A stretch of DNA of 64,000 nucleotides from JAPOUP01 sp965203255 (GTDB lineage: Bacteria; Pseudomonadota; Alphaproteobacteria; Rhodobacterales; Rhodobacteraceae). The first letter of the stretch is position 1. Each line of letters opens with the position of its first letter. Below are positions 8,201 through 17,151 of the stretch, in pieces. The translations under genes and the position numbers were made by a program. The notes under the pieces were generated by a model, which was not told the origin of the DNA, did not search any database, and worked only from the letters and a program-made list of their open reading frames with translations. The stretch lies in NCBI GenBank assembly GCA_965203255.1, contig OZ241882.1:3100001-3164000 (forward strand), read 5' to 3'.

Positions 8201-10003
8201 CTACCTCCCCACCGCATAGCCCTGCAAGGAGCGCGGATCCGCCGCGGCCTTCAGGTGCCCATCGACAATGGAAACGGCGGACAGCCGCCCTTCGGACCAT
8301 GGCGGCCCGACTTCCACGACATGGCCGCGTGCGCTCAGGCCTTCGATCGTTTCTGGTGGCGTGCGGCCCTCCACGACAATTGTGCCCGGACGAGCCGCAG
8401 GCGGCCAAAAAGACGCAGGAAAATGGTCGCTGTGCCAGTTCGGGGTTTCCAGCGCCTTCTGGAGATTCTTGCCGCCGACGGCGTGGCGCAGGAACAGCTG
8501 TGTGCTCCACTGGTCCTGCTGGTCGCCGCCGGGCGTTCCCCAGGCCATGTAGGGTCTGCCATCCCGGAAGGCCATGGAGGTCGATAGCGTTGTGCGCGGC
8601 CGCTTTCCAGGTTCAAGCGATGCAGGCAGGCCGGGTTCGAGCCAGAACATCTGTGCCCTGATGCCGAGCGGAAAACCCAGCGCCGGAATGACCGGCGAGC
8701 TTTGCAGCCAGCCGCCGCTGGGTGTAGCGGAGACCATGTTGCCGTGCCGGTCGATGATGTCGAGATGGACCGTATCACCGCGCTCGGCAACGATGTCGCC
8801 CACGGTCGGTTCCCCGGCACCGACGGCCGAGAGGTTGCGGCGGTCATTGACGGTCCAGAGATGCCGCTGCCATGCGCTGTCGTCCGCCATCTTGCCTGGT
8901 TGCAGCTCATGCGACGCGATTTCCGTGATCAGCTCGCGCCGCTGCTTGGCATAATCCTTCGACAGAAGACGCTGGATCGGCACCTCGGCGAAATCGGGGT
9001 CGCCGTAAAAGGCCTCGCGGTCGGCAAAGGCGAGCTTCGAACTTTCAATAGCGAGATGAAGAAACTCAGGTCCGGCCGGGTCGAGCTCTTCCAGCGGGTA
9101 GTCTTCGAGCAGAGCCAACTGCTGAAGCATGACCGGTCCCTGGCTCCAGGGCCCGAACTTGAACACCTCGAAATCCCGGAATGCGCCCGAAACCGGCGCT
9201 TCAGTGCCTGCGCTCCATGCGGCAAGGTCATCGCCGGTCAACAGGCCGCGATGCGGTTCGCCCTCCGTGTCGAGAACCTTGCCGCTCTGGAATATCTGGT
9301 CGATTTCAGCGGCAACGAACCCGTGATACCAGCAGTCGCGCGCAGCCTCGATCTGGCGCTCTCTGCCCCCTCCAGCGTTTTCGCTCTCGGTCAGGATACG
9401 CGCATAGGTTTTGGCCACGGCCTCATTGCGCATCAGCGATCCGGCTGCGGGTACTTTTCCACCCGGCAGATAAATCGCCGCGGAACCCGGCCAGTGATTG
9501 TTGAACAGGCTGGCGACCGAGCCGATCGTGTCGGAAATCCGCGGTAGTACCGGGATCCCGTTTGATGCGTAGTGCAGTGCCGGTTCAAACGCTTCGCGAA
9601 GGGTGATTGTCACGTAGTCTCGCAACAGAAGCATCCAGGCGTCGAACGCCCCGGGCACGCAGGCCGCGAGTAGCCCCGTACCGGGCACGAGCTCGAGCCC
9701 CAATTTGGTGAAACGCTCGATGGTTGCGGCTTTTGGCGCAACACCTTGCCCGCAAATGACGGTGGGCCGCTCACAGCCGGCGGGGCAGACCATGATCGGC
9801 GCTTCGCCCCCCGGCCCGTTCAGTTGAGGCTCCACAATCTGGAGCGTGAAGCCAGCAGCGACCGCGGCATCGAACGCGTTGCCGCCGCGCTCGAGAATGC
9901 CCATCGCCACAGCGCTGGCAATCCAATGTGTGGAGGCCGCAACGCCGAATATACCCTGTAGTTCTGGCCGCGTTGTGAAATTGACGTTGCTGACCGGCGT
10001 CAT
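8201..10003 (-). CDS. Gamma-glutamyltranspeptidase family protein
   Basis: N-terminal-nucleophile hydrolase family that cleaves gamma-glutamyl amide bonds, for example in glutathione. The 600-residue length matches a full precursor. The threonine near residue 408 in GDTVHLDIIDRHGN sits where the autocleavage/nucleophile threonine is expected, and the small-subunit core with PRTTLSTSMAF and TPGGDQQDQW follows. I see no clear signal peptide at the start, so an exported role is unproven; many cytoplasmic GGT-like acylases belong to this family. It converges on the peptide operon, which would fit use of gamma-glutamyl peptides. Confidence 0.85.
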   Translation of the reverse strand: MTPVSNVNFTTRPELQGIFGVAASTHWIASAVAMGILERGGNAFDAAVAAGFTLQIVEPQLNGPGGEAPIMVCPAGCERPTVICGQGVAPKAATIERFTKLGLELVPGTGLLAACVPGAFDAWMLLLRDYVTITLREAFEPALHYASNGIPVLPRISDTIGSVASLFNNHWPGSAAIYLPGGKVPAAGSLMRNEAVAKTYARILTESENAGGGRERQIEAARDCWYHGFVAAEIDQIFQSGKVLDTEGEPHRGLLTGDDLAAWSAGTEAPVSGAFRDFEVFKFGPWSQGPVMLQQLALLEDYPLEELDPAGPEFLHLAIESSKLAFADREAFYGDPDFAEVPIQRLLSKDYAKQRRELITEIASHELQPGKMADDSAWQRHLWTVNDRRNLSAVGAGEPTVGDIVAERGDTVHLDIIDRHGNMVSATPSGGWLQSSPVIPALGFPLGIRAQMFWLEPGLPASLEPGKRPRTTLSTSMAFRDGRPYMAWGTPGGDQQDQWSTQLFLRHAVGGKNLQKALETPNWHSDHFPASFWPPAARPGTIVVEGRTPPETIEGLSARGHVVEVGPPWSEGRLSAVSIVDGHLKAAADPRSLQGYAVGR

Positions 10004-10038
10004 GATTAGCCTCCGCTCCCTGATACGCTGTCGGCGGT

Positions 10039-10350
10039 TCAGTTCGCCTCGTTGGGTTGTGGATCATCCTCCTGCGCATCGCTGTGCAGATACTCAAACC
10101 AGTCGTCCCAAGTCCATGAACTCTTGAGGATTTCGGCGAGTTGCAGCGTTTCGGTGCTGACCACCTCGGGAGCTGCTTCTGGATTGGTCTCGCTGACAAA
10201 ATGGTGCAGATCCGCAACGTCCTTGTGCAGCGTCTGTTTGACAACGCCGCCCTTGCCGAATGACAGGCTGACGAAGCGGACATTCGAAAAGGTGACCAGC
10301 GCGTTGGCGGTCTGGCGTACAAAGCCTGGCTTGACGCGCAGCAGGATCAT
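10039..10350 (-). pseudogene. C-terminal stub of an unrecognised protein at the element border
   Basis: The minus frame has natural-looking protein sequence with stop at 10039: a run including FVSLSFGKGG, DVADLHHFVS and SSWTWDDWFEYL. Homology-like character ends near 10350, where the opposite strand becomes a trbG fragment. It therefore looks like the 3' end of a gene upstream of the GGT gene that was cut when conjugation-element DNA arrived. I do not recognise the family. Confidence 0.5.
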
Positions 10351-10533
10351 GGCGCCGACGGCGGCAACCAGTTCGTCAACTACCGCATGCGTGGCAACTA
10401 CTACATCGTCGACCGCCTCTTCGCCGCCGCCGAACTGCGCCTCGGCACCAAGTCCGCTAGCCAAGTGGTTCGGATTTCCCGGACCGATGGGACGCCACGG
10501 CGCACCTCGCAGTTTTCGCACATGGACCGGTAG
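10348..10533 (+). pseudogene. trbG: TrbG (VirB9-like) conjugal transfer protein, C-terminal fragment
   Basis: The plus frame ending in TAG at 10531 contains FVNYRMRGNYYIVDRLFAAA and ELRLGTK...VVRISR, the hallmark C-terminal beta-domain of TrbG/VirB9, which forms the outer-membrane ring of a type IV secretion apparatus. Only about 60 residues remain of a protein that is normally near 300. Eleven bases later trbI starts, the gene order of trb operons. Confidence 0.72.
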
Positions 10534-10626
10534 GGGGAGGGGCTATGACGGATACCACCGCACCCACGCCAAAACCTGCCGGTTCGTCCGAGCGCGGTCC
10601 CAGCAAGCTAGACCTGCGCGCCGCGC

Positions 10627-12969
10627 CTATCAATCTATCACACCTGAATCCGTGTCCTCGTCCCCTTCTGGCCTGCCTGCGCCCCATTCCCGCATGGCCT
10701 GTATGGCGATGACGGCGAAGGAGAGCGGTTTCACCCCTTCCCGGAGCTTCCGCCTGCCGGGCAGCGGCTGGCGTTCCGGCGGATGGAATCCTGCCAGTCC
10801 GGCGGCCAGCACGGCGAAGCCCGCGACGGTCAGGTCCGGCGGCCCGCGGGGAGCCCTGAACCCGTGGCGCCTGGCGAGCGCCAGGAGCGCCGGGACGTCC
10901 TGAAGCGTGACGTGCATGGTGGCCGGGTCGTCCGGCCTCTCCCGCGCCAGGAGGGACAGGTCCCGGACCCGGAACGCGGTGATGGCGCCGGAGGCGAGGC
11001 ACTTGCGCAGGTCGTCGGCATGGTCCAGCCGGCGGTCCTCCATCCGTGTCCCCTGCCTGAGCGCATGGAAAAAGCGTTCGATGCGCCAGCGCAGCCCGTA
11101 CCAGCGCAGCGCCCCGCGGGCTGTGCCGGGGCCGGCCCCGCCGCCGCTGCCCGGCAGCATCCAGTGCAGCGGCGCGGTTCCCTTCCTGCCTTTCGCGGTC
11201 GCCGGACGTCGGGGCGGGCTCTCCTCGCGGGCGGAGACGGCGACCATGCGGACGGGCGCGGCGCCGGCCCGGTCCTTCGGCGGCAGCAGGTCCACCTCCG
11301 CGCAGCGCAGCGTCAGTTCCGCGGCGCGGCCCTTCCGGCGGTTCGGCCCGCCGCAGGCGGGGACCCCGGCCCTGCGCTCCCCGACCGGCTCCGTCCCCGG
11401 GACGCGCTCCCGGAGGTCCGCGCCCCCGCCGTCCGCCGTCGCCACACGGCGCCGCGGGCCTTCGCTGGCCCGCACCAGGAGCTCCGCGCCCTTCCCCTCC
11501 GCCCGCGGGAGCGGCTGCCGGAAACCGCCCTCGCGGTCGCGGACGTTCACCACCCCCGTGTCCGGGCAGGCGTTGGCGAGGCCCTGCGCCCGGTCCAGAC
11601 CGTCCACCCGGCGGACGCTGTCCTTTCCCTCCTCCTGCCGCAGATCCGCGTCGGCCAGGAACGTCCCGAGGGGCCGTCCGACCGCGTCCGCCGCGATGCC
11701 GAAGCGCGCCAGGATGCCCGAGGCCCCCTTGCCTCCGCCGCCGGGGCCGCCGGGGCCGGAAGTCCCCGAAAGACCGTCGTAATCGAGGGTCGTCGTGTCC
11801 TGGACGGCCAGCACGAACCGCTCCGCGCGGCAGCGCCCGCCCGTCCGCCCGCGGTGCGGTTCCAGTATGCGCTCCATGGTCACCGCACCGTCCGGCAGCA
11901 GCCGGCAGGCCGCCTTCCGTTCCGCCCGCCCGGGAAAGACCGCCGGAAGGCTCTCCCCGGGCCGCCGGGTCCAGGCGGCGCCCATCGCCGCGGCCCGCCG
12001 CCGGACGCGTCCGTCGGGGCGCGGGCTCCGGCCGTACTCCCGCCCGGCCCATCCACCCCCGCAATGCATCGTCCCGGACCAGCCGGGAACCCTCTCCGGC
12101 CCGCGGCACAGGGTTCCTTTCCAGCCCTCCGCGGGCGGCACGGGCCAGACCGCGCGGCGCGCGCCGGAGCGACGCCCGGAGGCCAGCTCGGGACAGCGCC
12201 TCCAGCCAGCGGCCCGATGGCGCAGGCCGGACATATCCGGCCCGGTGAAGGTCCGCCCCAGGACCGGGCGGACCCCACAGGCCGCCTCCCAGCCGTCCGC
12301 GACGCGCTCCGCCGCCATGGGCGGGGCCAGGGACGCCAGTCCGTGGACCCGGACGCCCGCAGGCAGGATGAACCTGTTGCTGCGCACGACCCTGCCGATG
12401 CTGGCCAGCCGGGCGTCCGCCGGCCAGCCGGTCAGGCGGCCCTAGCCGCACCCCCGCCGCCGGCAGGCCGGTCCCGCCGAGGACCCCGTGACGCTACGGG
12501 CGCACCCAGCAGCGGACCTGCCCGCCCGGCGGACGCCGCCAGCCCTCGGGGTGGCGCCTCGCGGCCATCGACTCCCAGCGGCGGCGGCCCTCCGCGTCCG
12601 TCACCCGGCCGGGCCGCACGGGACCGGGCTCCCGGAGCCGGAGGGCGACGGCGACGTCGGGCAGGTCCGTCGCCGGAGCGACGCGCGGGCCGGGGTCCGT
12701 CGCCCGCGCCTCCGGCAGGCGGGCGCCCAGCGCGTCCGCCAGTTCCGGCAGAAGCGCCCGCGCCGAAGCCAGGCAGCGCCGCCCGGAGGGACCGCGCCAG
12801 TCCTCGGGACCGACCGGCCCACTGGCCAGCGCGTTCCGCGTCAGCCCGCCGCCCCTGCGCGCCGCCGTGAACCACTCCACCGTCTCCGACTGTATCCGCC
12901 GCATCCGAATCTGCATGGCGTACTGATTCGCATGGAATCAATCAGGAATCAGGTGTGGATTATTGATAG
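10627..12969 (-). mobile_element. IS4-family (Tn5-like) insertion sequence inside trbI
   Basis: The element is bounded by an imperfect inverted repeat: left CTATCAATCTATCACACCTG and, read from the right end, CTATCAATAATCCACACCTG. About 2.34 kb, very GC-rich. The trbI sequence GCCGCGCC occurs on both sides (10620-10627 and 12972-12979), consistent with a short target duplication, although the exact ends could shift by two or three bases. Confidence 0.8.
10630..12916 (-). pseudogene. IS4-family transposase with DUF4338 (DruA-like) N-terminal part, broken
   Basis: From ATG 12916 an N-terminal half (IQSETVEWFTAARR...ARATDPGPRV) reads to TAG at 12494, where the family has an uninterrupted frame; a frameshift follows before the frame resumes at 12387. 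The downstream half is a Tn5-type DDE transposase: first D in AVQDTTTLDYDGL, second D in VNVRDREGG, and the Y-x2-R-x3-E signature in WYGLRWRIERFF, with R in the usual lysine place of the YREK motif. The upstream half matches what I know of DUF4338, the domain also found in Druantia DruA. Linking the two halves as one original protein is inference. Confidence 0.7.
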
Positions 12970-14050
12970 CCGCCGCGCCCCGCCGTGTCGTCCGCTTCAA
13001 GCGCGGTCTTGTCATCGGCGTGGCCGTGCTCGGCTCCGGCGCCATCCTCGGCGTGACCATGATGGCGCTGCACGGCCCAGCCCTTCGCATTCAGGACCAA
13101 GCCGAGGAGCTCTACAACACCGAACGCAAACCGACTCCAGACAGCCTTGCAGCGCTGCACGGCGATTACAGCCAGGTCAAGCCGGAGACACCGCAGCTTG
13201 GTCCGCCGCTGCCGGGTGATCTCTGCCGGCCGATCCTTGAACGCCAGCGGCAGCTTGGGATTGCGCCGGGAGGATCGAAACTGTCCGCCGAGGAGCAGCG
13301 CCTCGTCCAACAGGCCATCCAGGCGAAGGAGGCCAACGTTTTCTTCCGTATCGAGAACCAGCCGCGGCAGGACACGCCGACGGTGACGGGCCGGTCCCAG
13401 CAAATTGCAGCGACGGAGACTGGTTTGCCCGACGCTGAACGTCCGGCGCTCGATCCCGAATGCGACCAGAACAATCAGGACCGCAAGCTCGACTTCCTGA
13501 ATCAGCGCGATACCGGCGGTATCTACAATCCACATATGCTGCAGACGCCGGTCACGCCCTATCAGGTGATGCCCGGCGGCGTGATCGCCGCGAGCCTTAT
13601 CACCGGGATCAATTCCGACCTGCCGGACCTCGTCGTCGCCCAAGCGACCGGCCGCACGTAGCTCATCCCGCAGGGTTCGCGCCTCATCGGCACCTATGAC
13701 AGCGTGACCGCCTTCGGCCAGTCGCGTGCGCTGCTTGTCTGGCAGCGCATCATCCTGCCCGACCGCTCCTCCATCGAGGTCGACTACCACACCTGACGGC
13801 TCATCAAGGGCATCGCGCTCGCCACCTTGCTCGGCCTCTGCACGGAGCTGAGCCTGGGCAACGACAAGAGCGATCTCGTCAGGGCAATCCGAGAATCGAC
13901 GCAACAGAACGTCAATCGGGCCGGCCAGCGCATCACCGAGAGGAACCTGAACATCCAGCCCACCATCACTGTCCGTCCCGGCTGGCTGCTCAGGATCATC
14001 GTCCACAGGGATCTCGTATTGCGTCGCTACCAGGGCTGAAAGGACCGATC

Positions 14051-14374
14051 ATAGCCAATCCGAAACTCGGAAAACCGCCCGACCGCACGCCGGCGAAGAT
14101 CACCATCACCGTCAATGCTGACCTCAACCAGGCGCTCCGGGATTACGCGACCCTCTATCGCGCCACCTATGGTGAGACCGAATCCGTCGCCGAACTCATT
14201 CCCTTCATGCTGGAAGCCTTCCTCGACGGCGACCGCGCCGTCGCCAAGGCGCGCAAGGAGGGGTTGCCGGAGACGGACATCGATAAACCGGCGCACCGCG
14301 CCCGCTCAGCCCGCGTGGGCGATCCTGCAGCGGCGTCGCCCGCTGTTTCATCCCCATTGCAGTTCGAGGAGTGA
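14051..14374 (+). pseudogene. DUF2274-family protein of trb operons, start codon lost
   Basis: An uninterrupted 107-codon frame reads ANPKLGKPPDRTPAKITITV then DLNQALRDYATLY and FMLEAFLDGDRAVAKARK, ending TGA at 14372. This fits the small DUF2274 proteins that directly follow trbI in alphaproteobacterial elements. Where the ATG belongs (14051) the sequence is ATA, with AAAGGA correctly spaced upstream; no other good start exists. The simplest reading is a point-mutated start. Confidence 0.6.
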
Positions 14375-14377
14375 CCC

Positions 14378-14638
14378 ATGCAAATCGGCAGCTTCACTTT
14401 GTCCAATGACGGCGGCTGGACCGATTCCATCGGCACGCTCACCATCGACGCCAAGGTCCGGCTCGTACCCAACGACGACCGTACCCATGACAACACCCCG
14501 GCATTCCGAGTCCTTGTCGGCGACGTCCGGACGACGGGCGATCACCCGAAGTACTATCTCCGCGCCCGTCTTGACGACCCGAGCCTTTCCGAGCCCTTCA
14601 CCGCCGCCCTGTTCCTCTCCGAGGAGGGGAATCGGGCG
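14378..14638 (+). pseudogene. DUF736-like protein remnant
   Basis: From ATG 14378 the frame encodes about 87 residues with IGSFTLSNDGGW, IGTLTIDAKVRLVP and YYLRARLDDPSLSEPFTAAL, resembling DUF736 proteins commonly carried by alphaproteobacterial mobile elements. It then runs without a stop into the region that, in another frame, encodes AbiEi, so its natural end has been lost and the frame to 15154 is chimeric. Confidence 0.5.
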
Positions 14639-15183
14639 CAGCCGTCTGGAACAGGCGGCGGGCATTCCACGCGCCCACCTGCGGAGGCTGCAGGACGAGG
14701 GGCTTCTGGTGCGTATGGGGCGCGGCCTCTATCAGCTTGCCGATGCGGAATGGTCCGAGTCCCACAGCCTTGCCGAAGCCGCTCGGGCCGTACCCCACGG
14801 TGCTGTCTGCCTGCTCTCCGCGCTCAGATTCCACGAACTCACGACGCAACTGCCACATCAGGTGTGGATGCTGATCGGTCACAAGAAGTGGGCGCCGAAA
14901 AACCCGCCGGTGTCCCTGCGCATCATCCGGGCCACTGGCGACACCCTGACCGCCGGGGTGGACCGGCACACAATCGAGCAGGTGGAAGTACCTATCACCA
15001 TTCCCACCAAGACTGTCGCCGACTGCTTCAAATACCGCAGCTAGGTCGGCCTCAATGTCGCCATCGAGGCACTCCGGGACTGTCTCCGAAGCCGCCGCAC
15101 CACGGGTCGATGACATTTGGCATTTCGCCACCATCGACCGCGTACAAAACGTGATGCGGCCCTATATCGAGGCCACGGTATGA
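14629..15183 (+). pseudogene. AbiEi-type antitoxin, decayed
   Basis: The frame starting in GIGRSRLEQAAGIPRAHL carries a winged-helix N-terminus, then VPHGAVCLLSALRFHELT and PVSLRIIRATGD, characteristic of the AbiEi transcriptional antitoxin of type IV abortive-infection systems. A TAG at 15043 follows KYRS, and a frameshift is needed before the conserved ending DDIWHFATIDRVQNVMRPYI (stop 15181-15183). The N-terminal start is missing because the gene is fused to the DUF736-like stub. Its end overlaps the toxin start (ATGA), the usual abiE arrangement. Confidence 0.68.
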
Positions 15184-15777
15184 CCCCGAAACCTTTGCCC
15201 AGAAACGTCGGCGCCTCGGTCCGTGCACAGCTCACCCGGCGCACCAGCGAACGCAAGGAAAACGTCCAGCTTGCGCTGACTCGTTTTGCCATAGAGCGGC
15301 TTCTCCACCGGCTGGGCGTTTCGGCCTATAGCGGGCAATTCGTCCTCAAAGGCGCATGCTGTTCAGTCTTTGGACCCCCGCCCTATCGGGCGACCGGCGA
15401 CCTCGACCTTCTGGGATATGGCGACGCGGTGCCGGAGCGGGCCGCTGCGGTCTTTCGAGAAATTTGCGGAATCGACGTCGAGGACGATGGCGTGGTCTTC
15501 AAACCGGAAACCTTGCAGGCCGAGCCGGGCCAGGCTGAAGACGAATATAGCGGCGTCCGGATCACCATGACCGCCGAGATTGCTGGCGCACGCCTACCGA
15601 TCCAGGTTGACATCGGCTTTGGTGACGCGGTGACGCCGGGCGTGCCGGAGATCGACTATCCTTCTCTGCTCAACATGCCGGCACCGCGGCTCCGGGCCTA
15701 TCCACCCGAGACGGTCGTGGCCGAGAAGTTCCAGGCGCTGGTCGCGCTTGGCATGCTCGACAGCCGGATTAAGGACT
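15180..15777 (+). pseudogene. AbiEii/AbiGii-family nucleotidyltransferase toxin, truncated by IS30
   Basis: Starts at ATG 15180 overlapping the antitoxin stop. The nucleotidyltransferase hallmark FVLKGA and RATGDLDLLGYG are visible at about residues 58-80, followed by the family's VDIGFGDAVTPG and a PPETVVAEKFQALVALGML stretch. The frame enters an IS30 end at 15778, so roughly the last third is lost. The D-L-D pair remains, but the helical C-terminal part is gone; the toxin is probably inactive. Confidence 0.72.
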
Positions 15778-17005
15778 CCCATTCCACTCTGAAGTGCAAC
15801 ACCAGTGGCGGTGGTGACCGGTTTTCCGGCCGCATGATCCTGCGTATCGGCCAGGAAGCGGCGACAGTCCCTGTGACGAAACAAGGGAGACTGCCATGCC
15901 CGAGGGCCATCGCCACCTGACCCATGGGGAGAGATGCCAGATCGGTGCGCTGAAGGAAAGCGGGCTCTCGGATGGAGCCATCGCCGCCCGGCTGGGCCGT
16001 GACCGGACGACGGTCTGGCGGGAGCGCCACCGGAACGGCGGCGGAGGAGGATACAGCCCCGGGGAGGCGCAGGGCAGGGCGGAGGCCCGCCGCAGCGCGG
16101 CGTCCGGGGTCCCCCGAAAGATGGCGCCCGACCGCTGGGCGCATGTGGAGGGGCTTCCGGGGAGGGCTGGAGCCCGGAGCAGGTCGCGGGACGGCTGCGT
16201 CTGGAGGGTGGCTGGACGGTGGGCCGCCAGTGGACATCCGGGCGTGTGAGGGCCGACAGGAAGGCGGGTGGGGAGCTGTTCCCGCTGCCGCGGCGCCGCG
16301 GCAGAAAGCCGGACCGGCGTGGCGGCAGGCGCTCGGGCCGGGGCCACATCCCGGGCCGGGTGGACATCTCCGAGCGGCCGGATGAGGCGGGGAGGAAGGA
16401 GCGGATCGGCGACCGGGAGGCGGACACGGTCATCGGCAGGGGCCACAGCGGGGCGGTGGTCTCCCTTGTGGACAGGGCGTCGGGATTCGTTTTCCTTCAG
16501 CGGGTTGAGCGGAGAACGGCGGCCGCGGTCTCCGCCGCGATGCTGGAGATGCCGCGGCCGTCCGCCGCGCCCGTCCACACGATCACGGCGGACAGCGGCA
16601 GGGAGTTCGCGGGCCACGCCGGCGTCGCGGAGGCGCTCGGGGCCGCCTTCCACTTCGCCACCCCCTACCACTCTTGGGAGCGTGGCCTGAACGGGCACAC
16701 CAACGGGCTGGTCCGGCAGTACCTGCCGAAGGGAACGGACCTCCGGGCGGTCACCGACACGGAGGTGAGGGCGGTGCAGGACCGCGCGTCCGCGCGTCCG
16801 CGCCGGGCGCTGGGCTACCGGACGCCCGCCGAGGTGCTGCACAAGGCCCGCCCTCCCTGACGCCGCGCGACCGCCTCCCGCCTGCGCGCATGGCTGCGCA
16901 GGAAGGGGGTGGAATGGATTTCGAGGTCGCGTCCGTCCGGGCTCCGGTCGGGCTGCGCCCCCGCTGCGGGAATGGCCGGTGTTGCACTTCGGAGTGGAAG
17001 TGGGG
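15778..17005 (+). mobile_element. IS30-family insertion sequence, copy 1 (dead, internally deleted)
   Basis: Ends match those of the other copies: left CCCATTCCACTCTGAAGTGC and right end GGAGTGGAAGTGGGG. At 1228 bp it is about 160 bp shorter than the intact copies because most of the non-coding tail between two short repeats (TCGGGCTGCGCCC and the CGCTGCGGG region) is missing. Its flanks belong to different genes (abiEii left, tcmP right). Confidence 0.85.
15896..16860 (+). pseudogene. IS30-family transposase, frameshifted and catalytically dead
   Basis: Starts MPEGHRHLTHGERC as in the intact copies (28892 and 50398). One base is missing near 16155 (CTTCCGGGGAGG against CTTCTGGCGGAGG), which ends the first frame at 16249; the rest runs in the next frame to 16860. 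DDE aspartates remain (EADTVIG, TADSGREF), but the glutamate of LNEHTNG is glycine here (LNGHTNG), and DNG has become DSG. Two independent lesions. Confidence 0.85.
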
Positions 17006-17151
17006 TTGACAAAAACTATCGCGAAATACTGAAACAACTTGAAAATGAGGGGGTTATCAGCGCGCGCTCGACAAAGGGCAAGCGCCGCGCCGGTACCTTC
17101 GCCGATCATGTGCTGATCAGGTTTCCCGAGGGAGGGCATATTGGCCACTAA
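17006..17151 (+). pseudogene. TcmP-like (three-Cys-motif partner) C-terminal stub
   Basis: Right after the IS30 end the frame reads NYREILKQLENEGVISARS and GKRRAGTFADHVLIRFP, ending TAA at 17149. This resembles the C-terminal winged-helix end of TcmP, a protein repeatedly encoded next to Gp37/Gp68-family genes. The N-terminal part is gone with the IS30-associated deletion. It overlaps the start of the Gp37/Gp68 gene by 11 bases. Confidence 0.55.

Larger units (their letters stand above)
10545..14039 (+). pseudogene. trbI: TrbI (VirB10-like) conjugal transfer protein, interrupted by an IS and stops
   Basis: The N-terminus starts at ATG 10545 behind GGGGAGGGG and reads to SKLDLRAAP. An insertion sequence follows, and the reading resumes after 12969 with PRRVVRFKRGLVIGVAVLG, which gives the transmembrane anchor of TrbI. 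Downstream, TAG at 13659-13661 follows ATGRT, and TGA near 13795 replaces the tryptophan expected in HTWRLIKG. A block between SSIEVDYHT and that point also seems to be deleted. The end, LNIQPTITVRPGW...IIVHRDLVL, is typical. Clearly non-functional; it would have spanned the periplasm in the mating apparatus. Confidence 0.82.

Noticed and set aside
10783..12870. Very long plus-strand frame (695 codons) through the IS4-family element
   Set aside because: It is antisense to a recognisable transposase, has no family motif, and is dominated by Pro/Arg/Ala/Gly runs expected from GC-rich shadow frames.
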